Source of the DNA: Peptoniphilus sp. ING2-D1G
GTDB taxonomy: Bacteria; Bacillota; Clostridia; Tissierellales; Peptoniphilaceae
DNA: 64,000 bases
Direction: 5' to 3'
Assembly (NCBI GenBank): GCA_000952975.1
Contig: LM997412.1
Coordinates: 620,001-684,000, forward strand
The notes beneath the pieces were generated by a model. It worked only from the letters and a program-made list of their open reading frames with translations, did not search any database and was not told the DNA's origin. The position numbers and the translations under genes are program-made. Of the stretch, positions 1-9,890 are shown in pieces; within the stretch, counting starts at the first letter, position 1, and the number at the start of each line of letters is the position of its first letter.

Positions 1-108
1 ATTACTTTGCCTTTTGTTTCCTATGGAGGCTCTTCGATGATTTCAAGTTTTATCGCCCTTGCAATATTACAGGTTACAAGTGAAGATATGTCATACAAGT
101 ATGAATGA
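1..108 (+). CDS. FtsW/RodA/SpoVE family protein, C-terminal fragment
   Basis: The window opens inside this gene; only the last 35 codons are present, ending at TGA 106-108. The translated tail carries LPFVSYGGSS, the hallmark of the last periplasmic loop and final helix of SEDS proteins (FtsW, RodA, SpoVE), which polymerise peptidoglycan glycan strands from lipid II. The next gene is a class B transpeptidase starting 10 bases downstream, the usual SEDS-bPBP pairing. Which SEDS member it is (division, elongation or other) cannot be decided from the fragment. Confidence 0.85.
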   Translation: MTLPFVSYGGSSMISSFIALAILQVTSEDMSYKYE

Positions 109-117
109 GGTGTTTAG

Positions 118-1557
118 ATGAATTTAAAGGAAAACAAAAAAATACTTGTACTTCTGATATTTTTAATTATTCTTTTTATGGCTTTAATTATATATTTAAG
201 TTACTTCACTATTTTTGAAGCTCAAGACATAGTAGATCATCCTGCTAATAGAAGAGAAAGCCTGAAAATTTCCGAAATAAAAAGAGGCAATATCTATGAT
301 AGCGAAGGAGAGTTTCTTGCCTACACAGAAGGTGAAGAGTATAAGTATAAAAGAATTTACACTCACCCGGTAATTTATTCTCATGTCATCGGATACTCCA
401 GTAAAATCAGAGGAAATACAGGCATAGAAGCCTCTTACAACAAATATATATTGGGAAAATCACAACCTGAAATAATGAAGAACATAAGAGCCTTCTTTGA
501 AAGTGATTACGACAGTAAGTTTGGAAACGATATTTATTTGACAACTAATACGGCTATTCAAGGGAAAGTTCGAGAACTCATAAGTGAAACCGGAGAAAAG
601 GGAGCAGCTGTTGTAATGAATCCGAAGACCGGAGAAGTTTTGTCTTTAGTTTCTTATCCTGATTTTAACACTGAAACCATTGAAAGGGATTATGCGGCAA
701 TAGTTGAAAAAAACGAAGGAGCCTTTTATAATTCAGCAATGCAAGGTGGCTTTACTCCCGGATCAATTCAAAAAGTAATTTCTACAGCTGCAATAATTGA
801 AAGTGGAGTTGACCAAAATTATGAAGACTTGGGAGAAGAAAGTGCCGGAGGATATCCTATAAGAAATGCAGGAGGTAGAAAATACGGACAAATTGATTTG
901 CAAGATGCCTTTATATTTTCTGTAAATACTTATTTTGCAAGTAAGGCCATGGAAATTGGAAATGAAAAAATGGGCGAAGTAGCTGAAAAGTTTTTATACA
1001 ACAAATCCATTGACTTCGATTTAAATACACAAAATGTTAAGTTCAACAAATCCACATATAATTATGAAGATTGGGACAAACAGGCTCTCGCAGCGGCAGC
1101 AATAGGTCAATCGGATATAAGTGTGACACCTCTTCACATGTGTATGGTAGCTTCTACAATTGCTAACGAGGGCAAAATGATGAAGCCTTACTTGGTATCA
1201 AAGGTCACAGAATCAAACGGAACGGAGATATTCACCAATGCGCCTGAGGAACTAATTCAATCGGTAACCCCTGAAACAGCAAATGAAATCAAAAATATGA
1301 TGATTGAAGCGGTAAGAATAGGCTCCGGGAAATCGGCCGCTTTAAGATCTGTACAAGTGGCGGGTAAGACAGGAACTGCAGAGAGGTCGCAAGAAAAAAC
1401 TATTAATAACGCGTGGTTTATAGGATTTGCGCCTGCAGAAGATCCACAGATTGCGGTGGCGGTTGTAATTGAAAATGTCGAGTTTTTAGGTGGAGAAATA
1501 GCCGCACCGATAGCCAGGGATATAATAAGTTTTTCGCTTCAAGAATTAAGTAAGTAG
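118..1557 (+). CDS. Class B penicillin-binding protein (peptidoglycan D,D-transpeptidase)
   Basis: 479-residue membrane-anchored transpeptidase that cross-links peptidoglycan outside the membrane. One transmembrane helix lies at about 8-30. The three catalytic motifs are in order and normally spaced: SIQK at 216-219 (nucleophile S216), SVN at 268-270 and KTGT at 417-420. It is short for the family and resembles the PbpA/FtsI-like proteins that pair with a SEDS polymerase, consistent with the SEDS fragment just upstream. GAGGTG precedes the ATG. Whether it serves division or elongation is not visible. Confidence 0.93.
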   Translation: MNLKENKKILVLLIFLIILFMALIIYLSYFTIFEAQDIVDHPANRRESLKISEIKRGNIYDSEGEFLAYTEGEEYKYKRIYTHPVIYSHVIGYSSKIRGNTGIEASYNKYILGKSQPEIMKNIRAFFESDYDSKFGNDIYLTTNTAIQGKVRELISETGEKGAAVVMNPKTGEVLSLVSYPDFNTETIERDYAAIVEKNEGAFYNSAMQGGFTPGSIQKVISTAAIIESGVDQNYEDLGEESAGGYPIRNAGGRKYGQIDLQDAFIFSVNTYFASKAMEIGNEKMGEVAEKFLYNKSIDFDLNTQNVKFNKSTYNYEDWDKQALAAAAIGQSDISVTPLHMCMVASTIANEGKMMKPYLVSKVTESNGTEIFTNAPEELIQSVTPETANEIKNMMIEAVRIGSGKSAALRSVQVAGKTGTAERSQEKTINNAWFIGFAPAEDPQIAVAVVIENVEFLGGEIAAPIARDIISFSLQELSK

Positions 1558-1565
1558 GTCTTGAT

Positions 1566-2285
1566 ATGATTGATAATAATTATGTTTGCGCCATAGTGGC
1601 AGCTGCCGGCATGGGAACGAGAATGAAAAACAAAATAAATAAACAGTTTTTAGAAATTGGCGGTTTTCCTATACTTGCGCATACGTTAAAAAAAATTGAA
1701 TCTTCAAAATATGTAGATTTTATAATAATTTTGATAAAACAAAGCGATATATCCTATGTCGGTTCAATATTGCATAAGTATAAAATCAACCTACCTTTTA
1801 AAATAGTATATGGAGGAGAAGAAAGACAGGACTCAGTATATAATGGTTTGATGAATTTGCCGGAGGAGACAAAAATTGTTGTAACACATGATGGAGCAAG
1901 GCCGAATGTATCTGTAGAGAAAGTGAATTTGGCAATTGAATCTGTTTTTGAAACAGGAGCATGTACTCTCGCAAACAGAGTTAAGGATACGATAAAAGTT
2001 TCTTCAAACGGGAAAACTGTAGACTATACACCCAATAGAGATGAGCTTTGGGCTGTCCAAACACCACAGGTATTTTTTAAAGATATTTTACTTAAAGCAT
2101 ATAAACAAGCCTATGAAGAAAATTATTACGGTACCGATGATTGCTCTTTAGTGGAAAAAACCGGTAGAAAAGTGAAGTTGATATTAAATGATTACAGCAA
2201 TATAAAGATAACTACACCTGAAGATTTAGTTCTTGCAGAGGCTTTGATAGAGGAGAATAAAAGTGAGAATAGGAATGGGTTATGA
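1566..2285 (+). CDS. ispD: 2-C-methyl-D-erythritol 4-phosphate cytidylyltransferase
   Basis: 239-residue cytosolic enzyme of the MEP isoprenoid pathway; transfers CMP from CTP to methylerythritol phosphate. The N-terminal nucleotide-binding loop AAAGMGTRM (about 13-21), the GGEERQDSV segment, THDGARP, and the C-terminal ITTPEDL signature are all present. It overlaps ispF by 23 bases, so the two consecutive-acting enzymes are translationally linked. The ribosome site upstream (AGGTC) is weak, suggesting coupling to the PBP gene. Length is normal for IspD. Confidence 0.95.
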   Translation: MIDNNYVCAIVAAAGMGTRMKNKINKQFLEIGGFPILAHTLKKIESSKYVDFIIILIKQSDISYVGSILHKYKINLPFKIVYGGEERQDSVYNGLMNLPEETKIVVTHDGARPNVSVEKVNLAIESVFETGACTLANRVKDTIKVSSNGKTVDYTPNRDELWAVQTPQVFFKDILLKAYKQAYEENYYGTDDCSLVEKTGRKVKLILNDYSNIKITTPEDLVLAEALIEENKSENRNGL

Positions 2286-2739
2286 TGTCCATAAATTAGT
2301 TGAAAATAGAAAACTTTATGTAGGAGGAGTAGAAATCGAATTTGAAAAAGGGCTCCTCGGACATTCAGACGCAGATGTATTGATTCATGCCATAATGGAC
2401 TCTATTTTGGGAGCATTAAACCTTGGGGATATAGGAAAATTGTTTCCCGATACCGATGATAAATACAAAGATATAGATTCGAAAATTTTGCTCGGAGAGG
2501 TTTATAAAATAATGGATTATGAAGGCTATGAAATTAATAATATAGATACTGTAATTATTGCTCAAAGGCCAAAGTTTAAAAATTACATAAAGGAAATGAA
2601 AGGCGTTATATCTTCAATTTTGCATACGGATGAACAAAATATATCAGTAAAGGCGACGACGACGGAAAAATTGGGTTTTGAAGGAAGAGAAGAGGGCATA
2701 GCTGCACAAGCTGTGGTTTTGTTAAAAGAAAGGATTTGA
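2263..2739 (+). CDS. ispF: 2-C-methyl-D-erythritol 2,4-cyclodiphosphate synthase
   Basis: 158-residue homotrimer-forming enzyme that cyclises CDP-methylerythritol phosphate with loss of CMP. Metal ligands are visible in GMGYDVH (Asp8/His10 region) and in [12 protein letters not shown]; the loop [10 protein letters not shown] and the C-terminal [19 protein letters not shown] are also canonical. The start lies inside ispD. Ordinary length and no oddities. Its downstream neighbour, a transaldolase, starts after one spacer base, so transcription is surely shared. Confidence 0.96.
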   Translation: MRIGMGYDVHKLVENRKLYVGGVEIEFEKGLLGHSDADVLIHAIMDSILGALNLGDIGKLFPDTDDKYKDIDSKILLGEVYKIMDYEGYEINNIDTVIIAQRPKFKNYIKEMKGVISSILHTDEQNISVKATTTEKLGFEGREEGIAAQAVVLLKERI

Positions 2740-2740
2740 T

Positions 2741-3397
2741 ATGAAATTTTTTATTGATACGGCAAATATCGAAGAGATTAAGGAAGTAAATTCATGGGGA
2801 GTGTTGGATGGAGTAACAACCAATCCTTCGCTTATAGCTAAAGAAAATAGAGTTTTTGAAGATGTTATTGCAGAAATAACCGAAATAGTCGATGGACCCA
2901 TATCATCAGAAGTTACTGCAGATTTATGTGATGAAATGGTAGTTCAAGCTAAACAACTTTCAATTATAAATAAAAATGTAATAATAAAAATTCCCATGAC
3001 TATAGAAGGACTCAAGGCTGTAAAGATTTTATCAAAAGAGGGCATAAAGACCAATGTAACGCTTGTTTTCTCGGTAAATCAAGCTATCCTTGCCGCAAAG
3101 GCGGGAGCCGATTATGTAAGTCCTTTTATCGGAAGACTTGATGATATAGGTTTTGATGGGATTGAATTGATAAAGGAACTTGCGCAAATATTTAAAAACT
3201 ATGCCATAAGGACTGAAATAATCGCAGCAAGTATCAGACATGCAGAACATGTTCATAAGTGTGCCCTATATGGAGCTGATATAGCAACTGTTCCTTATAA
3301 TGTATTTAAGCAGATGGCAAAACATCCTCTTACAGACTTAGGTATTGAAAGATTTAAGAAAGATTTTGAAGGAGTTAAATCCAAGGGAGGATTTTAA
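2741..3397 (+). CDS. Transaldolase / fructose-6-phosphate aldolase family
   Basis: 218-residue small-subfamily transaldolase (TalC/MipB type), a cytosolic Schiff-base aldolase of the sugar phosphate pool. It opens with [13 protein letters not shown] and [10 protein letters not shown]; the Schiff-base lysine is K83 in [26 protein letters not shown] and the AASIRH stretch are conserved. Sequence alone does not separate true transaldolase from fructose-6-phosphate aldolase, so no symbol is given. It is followed immediately by the class II fructose bisphosphatase, fitting a sugar-phosphate role. Confidence 0.92.
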   Translation: MKFFIDTANIEEIKEVNSWGVLDGVTTNPSLIAKENRVFEDVIAEITEIVDGPISSEVTADLCDEMVVQAKQLSIINKNVIIKIPMTIEGLKAVKILSKEGIKTNVTLVFSVNQAILAAKAGADYVSPFIGRLDDIGFDGIELIKELAQIFKNYAIRTEIIAASIRHAEHVHKCALYGADIATVPYNVFKQMAKHPLTDLGIERFKKDFEGVKSKGGF

Positions 3398-3398
3398 G

Positions 3399-4373
3399 AT
3401 GAAAATGAACAGAAACTTAGCATTAAATTTAGCCAGGGTAACGGAGGCTGCAGCATTATCAGCAGGAAAATACCAAGGAAAAGGCGATAAAAATGGGGCG
3501 GATAAGGCTGCAGTTGACGCAATGAGAAGAATGTTTGATGTAATTGAGATTGACGGTGTAGTAGTGATAGGAGAAGGCGAAATAGACGAAGCTCCAATGT
3601 TGTATATTGGAGAACACATAGGTAAAGATTCCGAGGATTATGACAAGGTCGATATTTCTGTAGATCCTCTTGACGGCACAACATCAATTGCGGAAGGAAA
3701 GACAAATGCCATAGCTGTACTTGCAGTATCTCCAAGGGGAACTATGCTTAATGCTCCCGACGTCTATATGGAAAAAATAGCTTGCGGGCCGAGAGCAAAG
3801 GGTCAAATAAATCTTGATGACTCGGTAACTGACAATGTCACCAGAGTTGCCAAAGCGTTGGGAAAGGATATTTCAGATATCACGGTGGCTGTATTAGACA
3901 GACCCAGACACGAAAAAATAGTAGAAGAAGTTAGAAAAATCGGCGGAAGAATAAAAAAAGTGTCCGATGGAGATATATTAACTGCACTTGAAACCTGTTT
4001 TGAAGAATCCGGAGTAGATTTGATGATAGGTATAGGAGGTGCTCCTGAAGGAGTAATAGCTGCCGCTGCTCTTAAGTGTTTAGATGGAGATTTTCAAGGA
4101 AGACTTTATCCCACAGATGATGCACAAATGCAAAGATGTAAAGCTCTTAATTCCGATGTTAAAAAAATTTATTATATAGATGATTTGGTAAAAGGAAATG
4201 AAGTAATATTTTCAGCTACAGGAGTGACATCAGGTGAAATTTTAGAAGGTGTAAAATATTACAAAAATAACATTGCGACAACTGAGTCTTTGGTATTAAG
4301 ACTTCCAAGCGGAACAATAAGAAGAATAAAGTCTACGCATAAATTATCTCAAAAGCCGGACTATGCAAAATAA
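3399..4373 (+). CDS. glpX: Class II fructose-1,6-bisphosphatase
   Basis: 324-residue GlpX-type phosphatase that turns fructose 1,6-bisphosphate into fructose 6-phosphate. Metal and substrate motifs seen: GEGEIDEAPML, SVDPLDGT, and IGIGGAPEGV. The frame is open upstream into the transaldolase gene, but GGGAGG at 3385-3390 sits 8 bases before the ATG at 3399, giving the usual N-terminus MKMNRNLALNLARVTEAAA, so that start was chosen. Placement after a transaldolase suggests gluconeogenic or pentose-phosphate carbon flow. Length is normal. Confidence 0.95.
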   Translation: MKMNRNLALNLARVTEAAALSAGKYQGKGDKNGADKAAVDAMRRMFDVIEIDGVVVIGEGEIDEAPMLYIGEHIGKDSEDYDKVDISVDPLDGTTSIAEGKTNAIAVLAVSPRGTMLNAPDVYMEKIACGPRAKGQINLDDSVTDNVTRVAKALGKDISDITVAVLDRPRHEKIVEEVRKIGGRIKKVSDGDILTALETCFEESGVDLMIGIGGAPEGVIAAAALKCLDGDFQGRLYPTDDAQMQRCKALNSDVKKIYYIDDLVKGNEVIFSATGVTSGEILEGVKYYKNNIATTESLVLRLPSGTIRRIKSTHKLSQKPDYAK

Positions 4374-4390
4374 GTCGGTAGGAGGTTACT

Positions 4391-6061
4391 TTGAAAAGCA
4401 AAGCAAAAAAAGAAAATAACAGCGAAATATTAAAAAATAAATCCTTGGATGAATTAAAGGAAATTGCAATATCAATGGGTTTGGATGACCATATTTCCCT
4501 AAACAGAGGAGATTATTATAAGTATATAACAGAAGGCAAAGAACCCTTAATAAACAATTATACAGCAGAAGAACTGGAGGAAATGAGTGTTGAAAAATTA
4601 AGGGATATTGCAACAAATCACGGTGTTAAACAAAGCTATAAATACAAAAAGATTGAATTGATAAAAAAAATACTTGAATCATCCGGAGATTCTGAAATAG
4701 ATGAAAACGAAATTCGACTTAAAAACATGAATATGGCTGAATTAAAAGAGGTTGCTGAAAATTTAGGAATAGAAAAACCATATAAATATAAAAAATCCGA
4801 ACTTATTGAAATGATAAAGGATTATCAAAAGGACGAAGATGTATTTGATAAGTACAATGAAGACGGGGATAATTTAAAAGAAGAAATAAATATAGAAGAT
4901 TTATCCGACAATGCAACTGAAATAATAGAAGACATGGAAGATATAAATTATGTAGGCGGTATTTTAGACTTGCATCAAGACGGTTACGGATTTTTAAGAA
5001 TTAATAATTATCTTCCCGGCGAAGGAGATATCTATGTATCACCGTCTCAAATAAGAAGGTTCAGACTCAGAAACGGCGATGAAGTAGTTGGAATAATCAG
5101 ACCATCAAAGCCAAATGAAAGCTACAACGCTCTTATTTATATAAAATCAGTAAACGGTCAAAATCCGGATAGTTCAAAAAACAGACCACATTTCGAAAAA
5201 TTGATTCCTCTTTATCCCAGACAAAAGTTAATTTTGGAAAACAATCCTGAAGACCTTGCGACGAGACTTATGGATTTAATTTCACCAATAGGCAAGGGGC
5301 AAAGAGGCCTTATTGTCTCTCAACCGAAAAGTGGTAAGACAACTCTTTTAAAGAAAATCGCAAAATCCATTTCAAACAATTATCCTGAAGTGAAATTGAT
5401 AGTTTTGTTAATAGATGAAAGACCTGAAGAAGTAACGGATATGCAGAGATCTGTAAAGGGAGAAGTAGTTTATTCAACCTTTGACGAACAACCCAAAAAT
5501 CACACAAGAGTTGCTGAAAATGTTTTGGAGAGAGCGAAAAGATTGGTTGAAAGTGGGCAGGATGTAGTCGTTTTAATGGATTCCTTGACCAGACTTGCAA
5601 GAGCTTACAACCTTGTAACACCACCAAGCGGCAAGACTTTATCAGGTGGCTTGGATCCATTATCCTTACACAAGCCTAAAAGATTTTTCGGAGCGGCCAG
5701 AAATATAGAAGAAGGCGGTTCTCTTACGATACTTGCGACAGCATTAATAGAAACAGGCTCAAGAATGGATGACATAATTTTTGAAGAATTTAAGGGTACA
5801 GGAAATATGGAGGTTCATCTTGATAGAAAGCTTTCAGAAAGAAGGATATTTCCCGCAATTGACATATATAAAAGCGGAACGAGAAAAGAAGAGCTGCTTT
5901 TAACAGATGAAGAACTTAATTTTTCTTGGAAGATCAGAAAAGCCATGAATCAAGATATGACCACTGAAGTTACAGAAACTCTTTTGGACAATTTGACAAA
6001 GTACAGAGCCAATAAAGAATTTTTAAATGCGATGAAGGATAAATTTAACAAATATGAATGA
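4391..6061 (+). CDS. rho: Transcription termination factor Rho with extended N-terminus
   Basis: 556-residue hexameric RNA translocase that ends transcription. Start is TTG with GTAGGAGGT seven bases ahead. The ATPase core has a Walker A-type loop QPKSGKTT near residues 309-317, Walker [17 protein letters not shown], and the Q/R-loop region. An oligonucleotide-binding domain with [20 protein letters not shown] precedes it. The first 140 residues hold what look like three Rho_N/SAP-like repeats (DELKEIA, EKLRDIA, AELKEVA; the last two followed by YKYKKxELI), against one in the short enterobacterial type. An acidic linker joins them to the core. Confidence 0.96.
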   Translation: MKSKAKKENNSEILKNKSLDELKEIAISMGLDDHISLNRGDYYKYITEGKEPLINNYTAEELEEMSVEKLRDIATNHGVKQSYKYKKIELIKKILESSGDSEIDENEIRLKNMNMAELKEVAENLGIEKPYKYKKSELIEMIKDYQKDEDVFDKYNEDGDNLKEEINIEDLSDNATEIIEDMEDINYVGGILDLHQDGYGFLRINNYLPGEGDIYVSPSQIRRFRLRNGDEVVGIIRPSKPNESYNALIYIKSVNGQNPDSSKNRPHFEKLIPLYPRQKLILENNPEDLATRLMDLISPIGKGQRGLIVSQPKSGKTTLLKKIAKSISNNYPEVKLIVLLIDERPEEVTDMQRSVKGEVVYSTFDEQPKNHTRVAENVLERAKRLVESGQDVVVLMDSLTRLARAYNLVTPPSGKTLSGGLDPLSLHKPKRFFGAARNIEEGGSLTILATALIETGSRMDDIIFEEFKGTGNMEVHLDRKLSERRIFPAIDIYKSGTRKEELLLTDEELNFSWKIRKAMNQDMTTEVTETLLDNLTKYRANKEFLNAMKDKFNKYE

Positions 6062-6833
6062 TGAGGTAATAAGAAGTAAAAACAACAGATATTTCAAGTA
6101 TTTTAAATCCTTGCTCAACAAAAAAAGCAGACAAAGAGAAAATTTATTTTTTGCAGAAGGTTCAAAGGTAATAAGAGAATCTCTTGAATATGAAAAACCG
6201 GAGTATCTGGTAATTTCAGAAAATTATACTGACGATGAGGACATTTTAAGAGAAAATTTAAGAACATTTATTTTTTCAGAAAACCTATTTAGAAATCTAT
6301 GTGATACGGAAAATCCCCAAGGAATTATAGCATATTATAAATTTTTGCATAAAAATTCTTTAAGAGAAATCAATAAAGGAATCTACTTATTTTTTGATGA
6401 TTTACAAGATCCGGGCAATGTGGGAGCATTGATAAGATCTGCTCTTGCCTTTGAAATAGATGGCATATTCGCTTCAAGAGATACAGTGGAGATATACAAC
6501 CCTAAACTTATAAGAACTACCATGGCTTCTATTTTTAAAATTCCCATATATATAATTGACGATAAAAGTGAATTGAAGGTTTTAAAAGATAAAAATTTTG
6601 AAATACTGATAACGGATTTAGAAGAGGGAGAAGTTCTGTATAATCAAAAGTTTTCAAGTAACACTGTAATTGTATTGGGGAATGAAGCAAGAGGTGTTTC
6701 GCGGGAGTTAAAGGATTTTTCAGACAAAAAGGTCTATATTCCCATGTCCAAAAACATCGATTCTCTAAACGTAAATGTTGCAGGGTCAATATTACTTTAT
6801 GAATTAAACAGACGAAAATATGATAATAGTTGA
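6054..6833 (+). CDS. TrmH/SpoU-family RNA 2'-O-methyltransferase
   Basis: 259-residue SPOUT-class methyltransferase that uses SAM to methylate a ribose in rRNA or tRNA. A substrate-binding N-terminal domain (SpoU_sub_bind type) precedes the knotted catalytic domain, whose three motifs are visible: [27 protein letters not shown] and [22 protein letters not shown]-like (here [16 protein letters not shown]). The ATG overlaps the last codons of rho by 8 bases, so translation is coupled. The target nucleotide cannot be inferred; RlmB-like or TsnR-like are alternatives. Confidence 0.92.
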   Translation: MNDEVIRSKNNRYFKYFKSLLNKKSRQRENLFFAEGSKVIRESLEYEKPEYLVISENYTDDEDILRENLRTFIFSENLFRNLCDTENPQGIIAYYKFLHKNSLREINKGIYLFFDDLQDPGNVGALIRSALAFEIDGIFASRDTVEIYNPKLIRTTMASIFKIPIYIIDDKSELKVLKDKNFEILITDLEEGEVLYNQKFSSNTVIVLGNEARGVSRELKDFSDKKVYIPMSKNIDSLNVNVAGSILLYELNRRKYDNS

Positions 6834-7500
6834 TAAAAAAATTGATGATGAAATTTTAAATAATTTAAAAAATTTAGATGATATATTGTTCACCACGGAG
6901 AATAACAACCTTCCAAGCCCTGTTAATACACACCCCGATATGTTGATAAGAGCCTTGGAAGATAATGACTTAATAGTTGATAAAGACAATTACCAATACT
7001 ACAAGTCATCTCTTTTCGGATATGATGTAATGAAATCAGAAAGCTCATTAAAGGGGAAATATCCAGAAGATATCTCGCTTAATTTTTGCAAATTTAAAAA
7101 TTACATCATACATAATTTAAAATACACTGACAAAAAAATTTTAAAATATTATAAAGATAGAAATTTTAATTTTATTGATGTAAAACAAGGATACACAAAA
7201 TGTAATATTGTTGTAGGAAAAAACAGTCTTATAACTTCCGATACAGATATCTACAATAAATTGAATAGAATTTTCAACATACTTTTAATAGAGCATAAAC
7301 AAATAATTTTAGACGGATATAATTATGGGTTTATTGGCGGTTGTAGTGGCCTGATAAATGGGACTTTGTATTTTACAGGAGATATTAAAAGTCACAGTGA
7401 CGGGCAAAGAATAAAAGAATTTTTAAAGTTGAATAATGAAAAATATGGAATTTTGTCTAATGGTAATTTAAAAGACTATGGAAGCATTTTACAAATATAG
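6820..7500 (+). CDS. Uncharacterised protein resembling the DUF6873 GME-fold family
   Basis: 226 residues, cytosolic, no signal or membrane helix. I recognise it only as similar to a clostridial family described as having a GME (guanidino-group-modifying enzyme) fold: NTHPDMLI near the N-terminus, GYTKCNIVVG in the middle, GFIGGCSGLI and FTGDIKSHSDG near the C-terminus. The conserved His, Cys and Asp could be a catalytic set as in amidinotransferases, but that is inference. It overlaps the methyltransferase gene by 14 bases and is the last gene before the thrS leader. Confidence 0.6.
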   Translation: MIIVDKKIDDEILNNLKNLDDILFTTENNNLPSPVNTHPDMLIRALEDNDLIVDKDNYQYYKSSLFGYDVMKSESSLKGKYPEDISLNFCKFKNYIIHNLKYTDKKILKYYKDRNFNFIDVKQGYTKCNIVVGKNSLITSDTDIYNKLNRIFNILLIEHKQIILDGYNYGFIGGCSGLINGTLYFTGDIKSHSDGQRIKEFLKLNNEKYGILSNGNLKDYGSILQI

Positions 7501-7533
7501 ACTACAGATCTTTGAAATTATTTTTTAGAAATA

Positions 7534-7562
7534 TTGAAATATTAAATACATTATGCTAATAT
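7534..7562 (+). promoter_or_regulatory. Promoter of the thrS T-box transcript
   Basis: TTGAAA at 7534-7539, a 17-base spacer, then TAATAT at 7557-7562 preceded by TGC (extended -10). It lies right after the preceding stop codon and right before the T-box leader. Confidence 0.8.
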
Positions 7563-7770
7563 ACCTTTAGTAATGTTTCTGACGGGAAGAGTAAAGCGGA
7601 GAATTTGCACAGAGAAGATACGGTTGGTGAAAGTATTTGAAAAGATCTGTTTGAAGACTGTCCCTGAGAACTTCGGTAATACGAAGCGTATTTTCCGCGT
7701 TAAGGAAATTGAGGAATAATTAAGGTGGAACCACGATCTGTCGTCCTTTGGGCGATGGATTTTTTTATTG
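7563..7770 (+). promoter_or_regulatory. T-box riboswitch leader of thrS
   Basis: This untranslated leader senses the charging state of a tRNA and controls read-through to thrS. The conserved T-box AAGGTGGAACCACG is at 7722-7735. Upstream are stem I elements (AGAGAA and GGTTGGTGAAAG around 7608-7640) and a short hairpin CTTCG/CGAAG near 7673-7688. After the T-box, TCGTCC pairs with GGGCGA (7741-7755) with extra ATC/GAT pairs, followed by seven T at about 7760-7766: the competing terminator. Threonine specificity is inferred from the downstream gene; I could not place the specifier codon with confidence. Confidence 0.9.
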
Positions 7771-7846
7771 TGAAACAATAAGGTTTCCAGACACCTGCCA
7801 GATGTGAGGCGTTATGGAAGGTGGAGGTTTTATTTTGGAGGATTAT

Positions 7847-9751
7847 ATGAAAATTAAATTACCTGACGGGTCTGTCAGAGAATATGATGAGAAAAAAACA
7901 GTTAAAGAAATTACAAGAGATATTTCAGAAGGCTTAGAAAGAGCTTCGGTTGGAGCTGTTGTAGATGGAGAAGTCAAAGGAAAACTTGAATATGTAGATG
8001 AGGATGCGGATTTTAAGGTTTTAAAATTCGATGATAAAGAAGGAAAGAAAATATTTTGGCATACATCTTCTCATGTTATGGCATATGCAATTCAAAGATT
8101 ATATCCCAAAACAAAATTTGCAATAGGACCTGCAATAGATAATGGATTTTATTATGATTTGGATTCGGAGCATAAATTCACAGCTGAAGATTTTGAAAAA
8201 ATTGAAGTGGAAATGAAAAAAATTGTAAAGGAAAATCTTGAAGTTGAACATTTATTTATGCCCAGAGATGAGGCTATTGAATTCTTTAGATCTAAAAATC
8301 AAGATTATAAAATTGAGCTAATAGAGGGACTTGAGGATCAAAATATATCTGTTTATAAAATTGGAGAATTTTATGATTTGTGCAAAGGACCTCATCTTGA
8401 CACCATAAAAAATATTAAAGCATTCAAACTTCTATCAATAGCCGGAGCCTATTGGAGGGGAGACGAAAAGAACAAAATGCTTCAAAGAATATATGCCATA
8501 TCCTTTGAAAAGAAAAAACAATTGGATGAGTACTTGGAAAGACTTGAAGAAGCGGAAAAAAGAGACCACAGAAAATTGGGTAGGGAATTGGATTTGTTTT
8601 CAATGCATGAAGAAGGACCGGGATTTCCATTCTTTCATCCAAAGGGAATGATAATAAGAAATGAACTGCTAAACTGGTGGAGAGGAGTTTTGACAGATAA
8701 CGGTTATGGAGAAATACTGACACCCATAATCTTAAATGAATCCCTTTGGCATAGGTCAGGACACTGGGATCATTATCAGGACAACATGTATTTTACAAAG
8801 ATAGATGAAGAAGATTACGCTGTTAAGCCGATGAATTGCCCCGGGTCAACTCTTGTATATTCATCAAACAAACATTCCTACAGAGAACTTCCCATAAGAC
8901 TTTCAGAGTTTGGGCAAGTGCATAGACATGAATTATCAGGAGCGCTTCACGGGCTGTTCAGAGTAAGGACTTTTACTCAAGACGATGCACATGTATACTG
9001 TCTACCTTCACAAATCGAGGAAGAAGTATTTAAAATGATAGATCTTGCAGATTATCTGTATTCGACCTTCGGATTTAAATATGAAATAGAACTTTCTACA
9101 AGACCTGAAGACTTTATGGGAGATATTGAAACTTGGAATTTTGCTGAAGAGTCTTTAAAACAAGCTTTGGAAAATAAGGGACTCAACTACAGGATAAATG
9201 AGGGAGATGGAGCTTTTTACGGCCCTAAGATAGATTTTCATCTCGAAGATGCCATAGGAAGAACTTGGCAATGCGGAACTATACAGCTTGACTTTCAAAT
9301 GCCAGAAAATTTCAACTTGACCTATGTAAATGAAGAAGGGGAAAATGCAAGACCTGTAATGTTGCATAGAGCACTTTTAGGATCAGTTGAAAGATTTATG
9401 GGAATATTGATTGAACATTTTGCAGGAAAATTCCCTCTATGGATCTCTCCGGTGCAAGTTGAAGTAATTCCCGTATCTGAAAAATTCGGAGATTTTGCAA
9501 AGGAACTTACTGATAGACTTTACAAAGCAGGATTGAGAGTTCATTTAGATGACAGAGCGGAAAAAGTCGGTTATAAAATCAGACAAGCTCAGTTAAATAA
9601 GGTAAACTACATGTTAGTAGTAGGAGAACAAGAAATTCAGTCCGGCAAGCTCTCAGTTAGAAATAGAAAAGGTGAAGAGACAAAGGATGTTTCTGTAGAA
9701 AATTTCATTGAAGACCTGAAGGAAGAAATTAAAAATAAAACTATAAAATAA
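7847..9751 (+). CDS. thrS: Threonine--tRNA ligase
   Basis: 634-residue class II aminoacyl-tRNA synthetase. Domain order is complete: TGS domain (MKIKLPDGSVREY), the editing/SAD domain with HTSSHVMAYA and the metal site residues of CKGPHLD, the catalytic core with MNCPGST and HRHELSGALHGLFRVRTFTQDDAH, and the anticodon-binding domain from about residue 530 (SPVQVEVIPV). An in-frame ATG exists at 7814, but GGAGG at 7837-7841 lies 5 bases before the ATG at 7847, which gives the normal TGS start, so that one is used. Expression should depend on the T-box leader. Confidence 0.96.
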   Translation: MKIKLPDGSVREYDEKKTVKEITRDISEGLERASVGAVVDGEVKGKLEYVDEDADFKVLKFDDKEGKKIFWHTSSHVMAYAIQRLYPKTKFAIGPAIDNGFYYDLDSEHKFTAEDFEKIEVEMKKIVKENLEVEHLFMPRDEAIEFFRSKNQDYKIELIEGLEDQNISVYKIGEFYDLCKGPHLDTIKNIKAFKLLSIAGAYWRGDEKNKMLQRIYAISFEKKKQLDEYLERLEEAEKRDHRKLGRELDLFSMHEEGPGFPFFHPKGMIIRNELLNWWRGVLTDNGYGEILTPIILNESLWHRSGHWDHYQDNMYFTKIDEEDYAVKPMNCPGSTLVYSSNKHSYRELPIRLSEFGQVHRHELSGALHGLFRVRTFTQDDAHVYCLPSQIEEEVFKMIDLADYLYSTFGFKYEIELSTRPEDFMGDIETWNFAEESLKQALENKGLNYRINEGDGAFYGPKIDFHLEDAIGRTWQCGTIQLDFQMPENFNLTYVNEEGENARPVMLHRALLGSVERFMGILIEHFAGKFPLWISPVQVEVIPVSEKFGDFAKELTDRLYKAGLRVHLDDRAEKVGYKIRQAQLNKVNYMLVVGEQEIQSGKLSVRNRKGEETKDVSVENFIEDLKEEIKNKTIK

Positions 9752-9770
9752 GAATAATTCAAATGTCAAA

Positions 9771-9815
9771 AATCTCCTGAATAAGCAGAAACAAACTTAA
9801 TCAGGAGATTTTTTA
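9771..9815. terminator. Bidirectional intrinsic terminator between thrS and the amidase gene
   Basis: A perfect 10-base inverted repeat (9771-9780 and 9801-9810) with a 20-base loop, followed by a T run on the plus strand and preceded by an A run, so it can stop both thrS and the converging minus-strand gene. Confidence 0.85.
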
Positions 9816-9890
9816 TGGGTAGAAAATATCAAGATAGAAATTTAAACATATTTTATAAAACATCAAAAACTATAGGACTATTTTTAAAGA

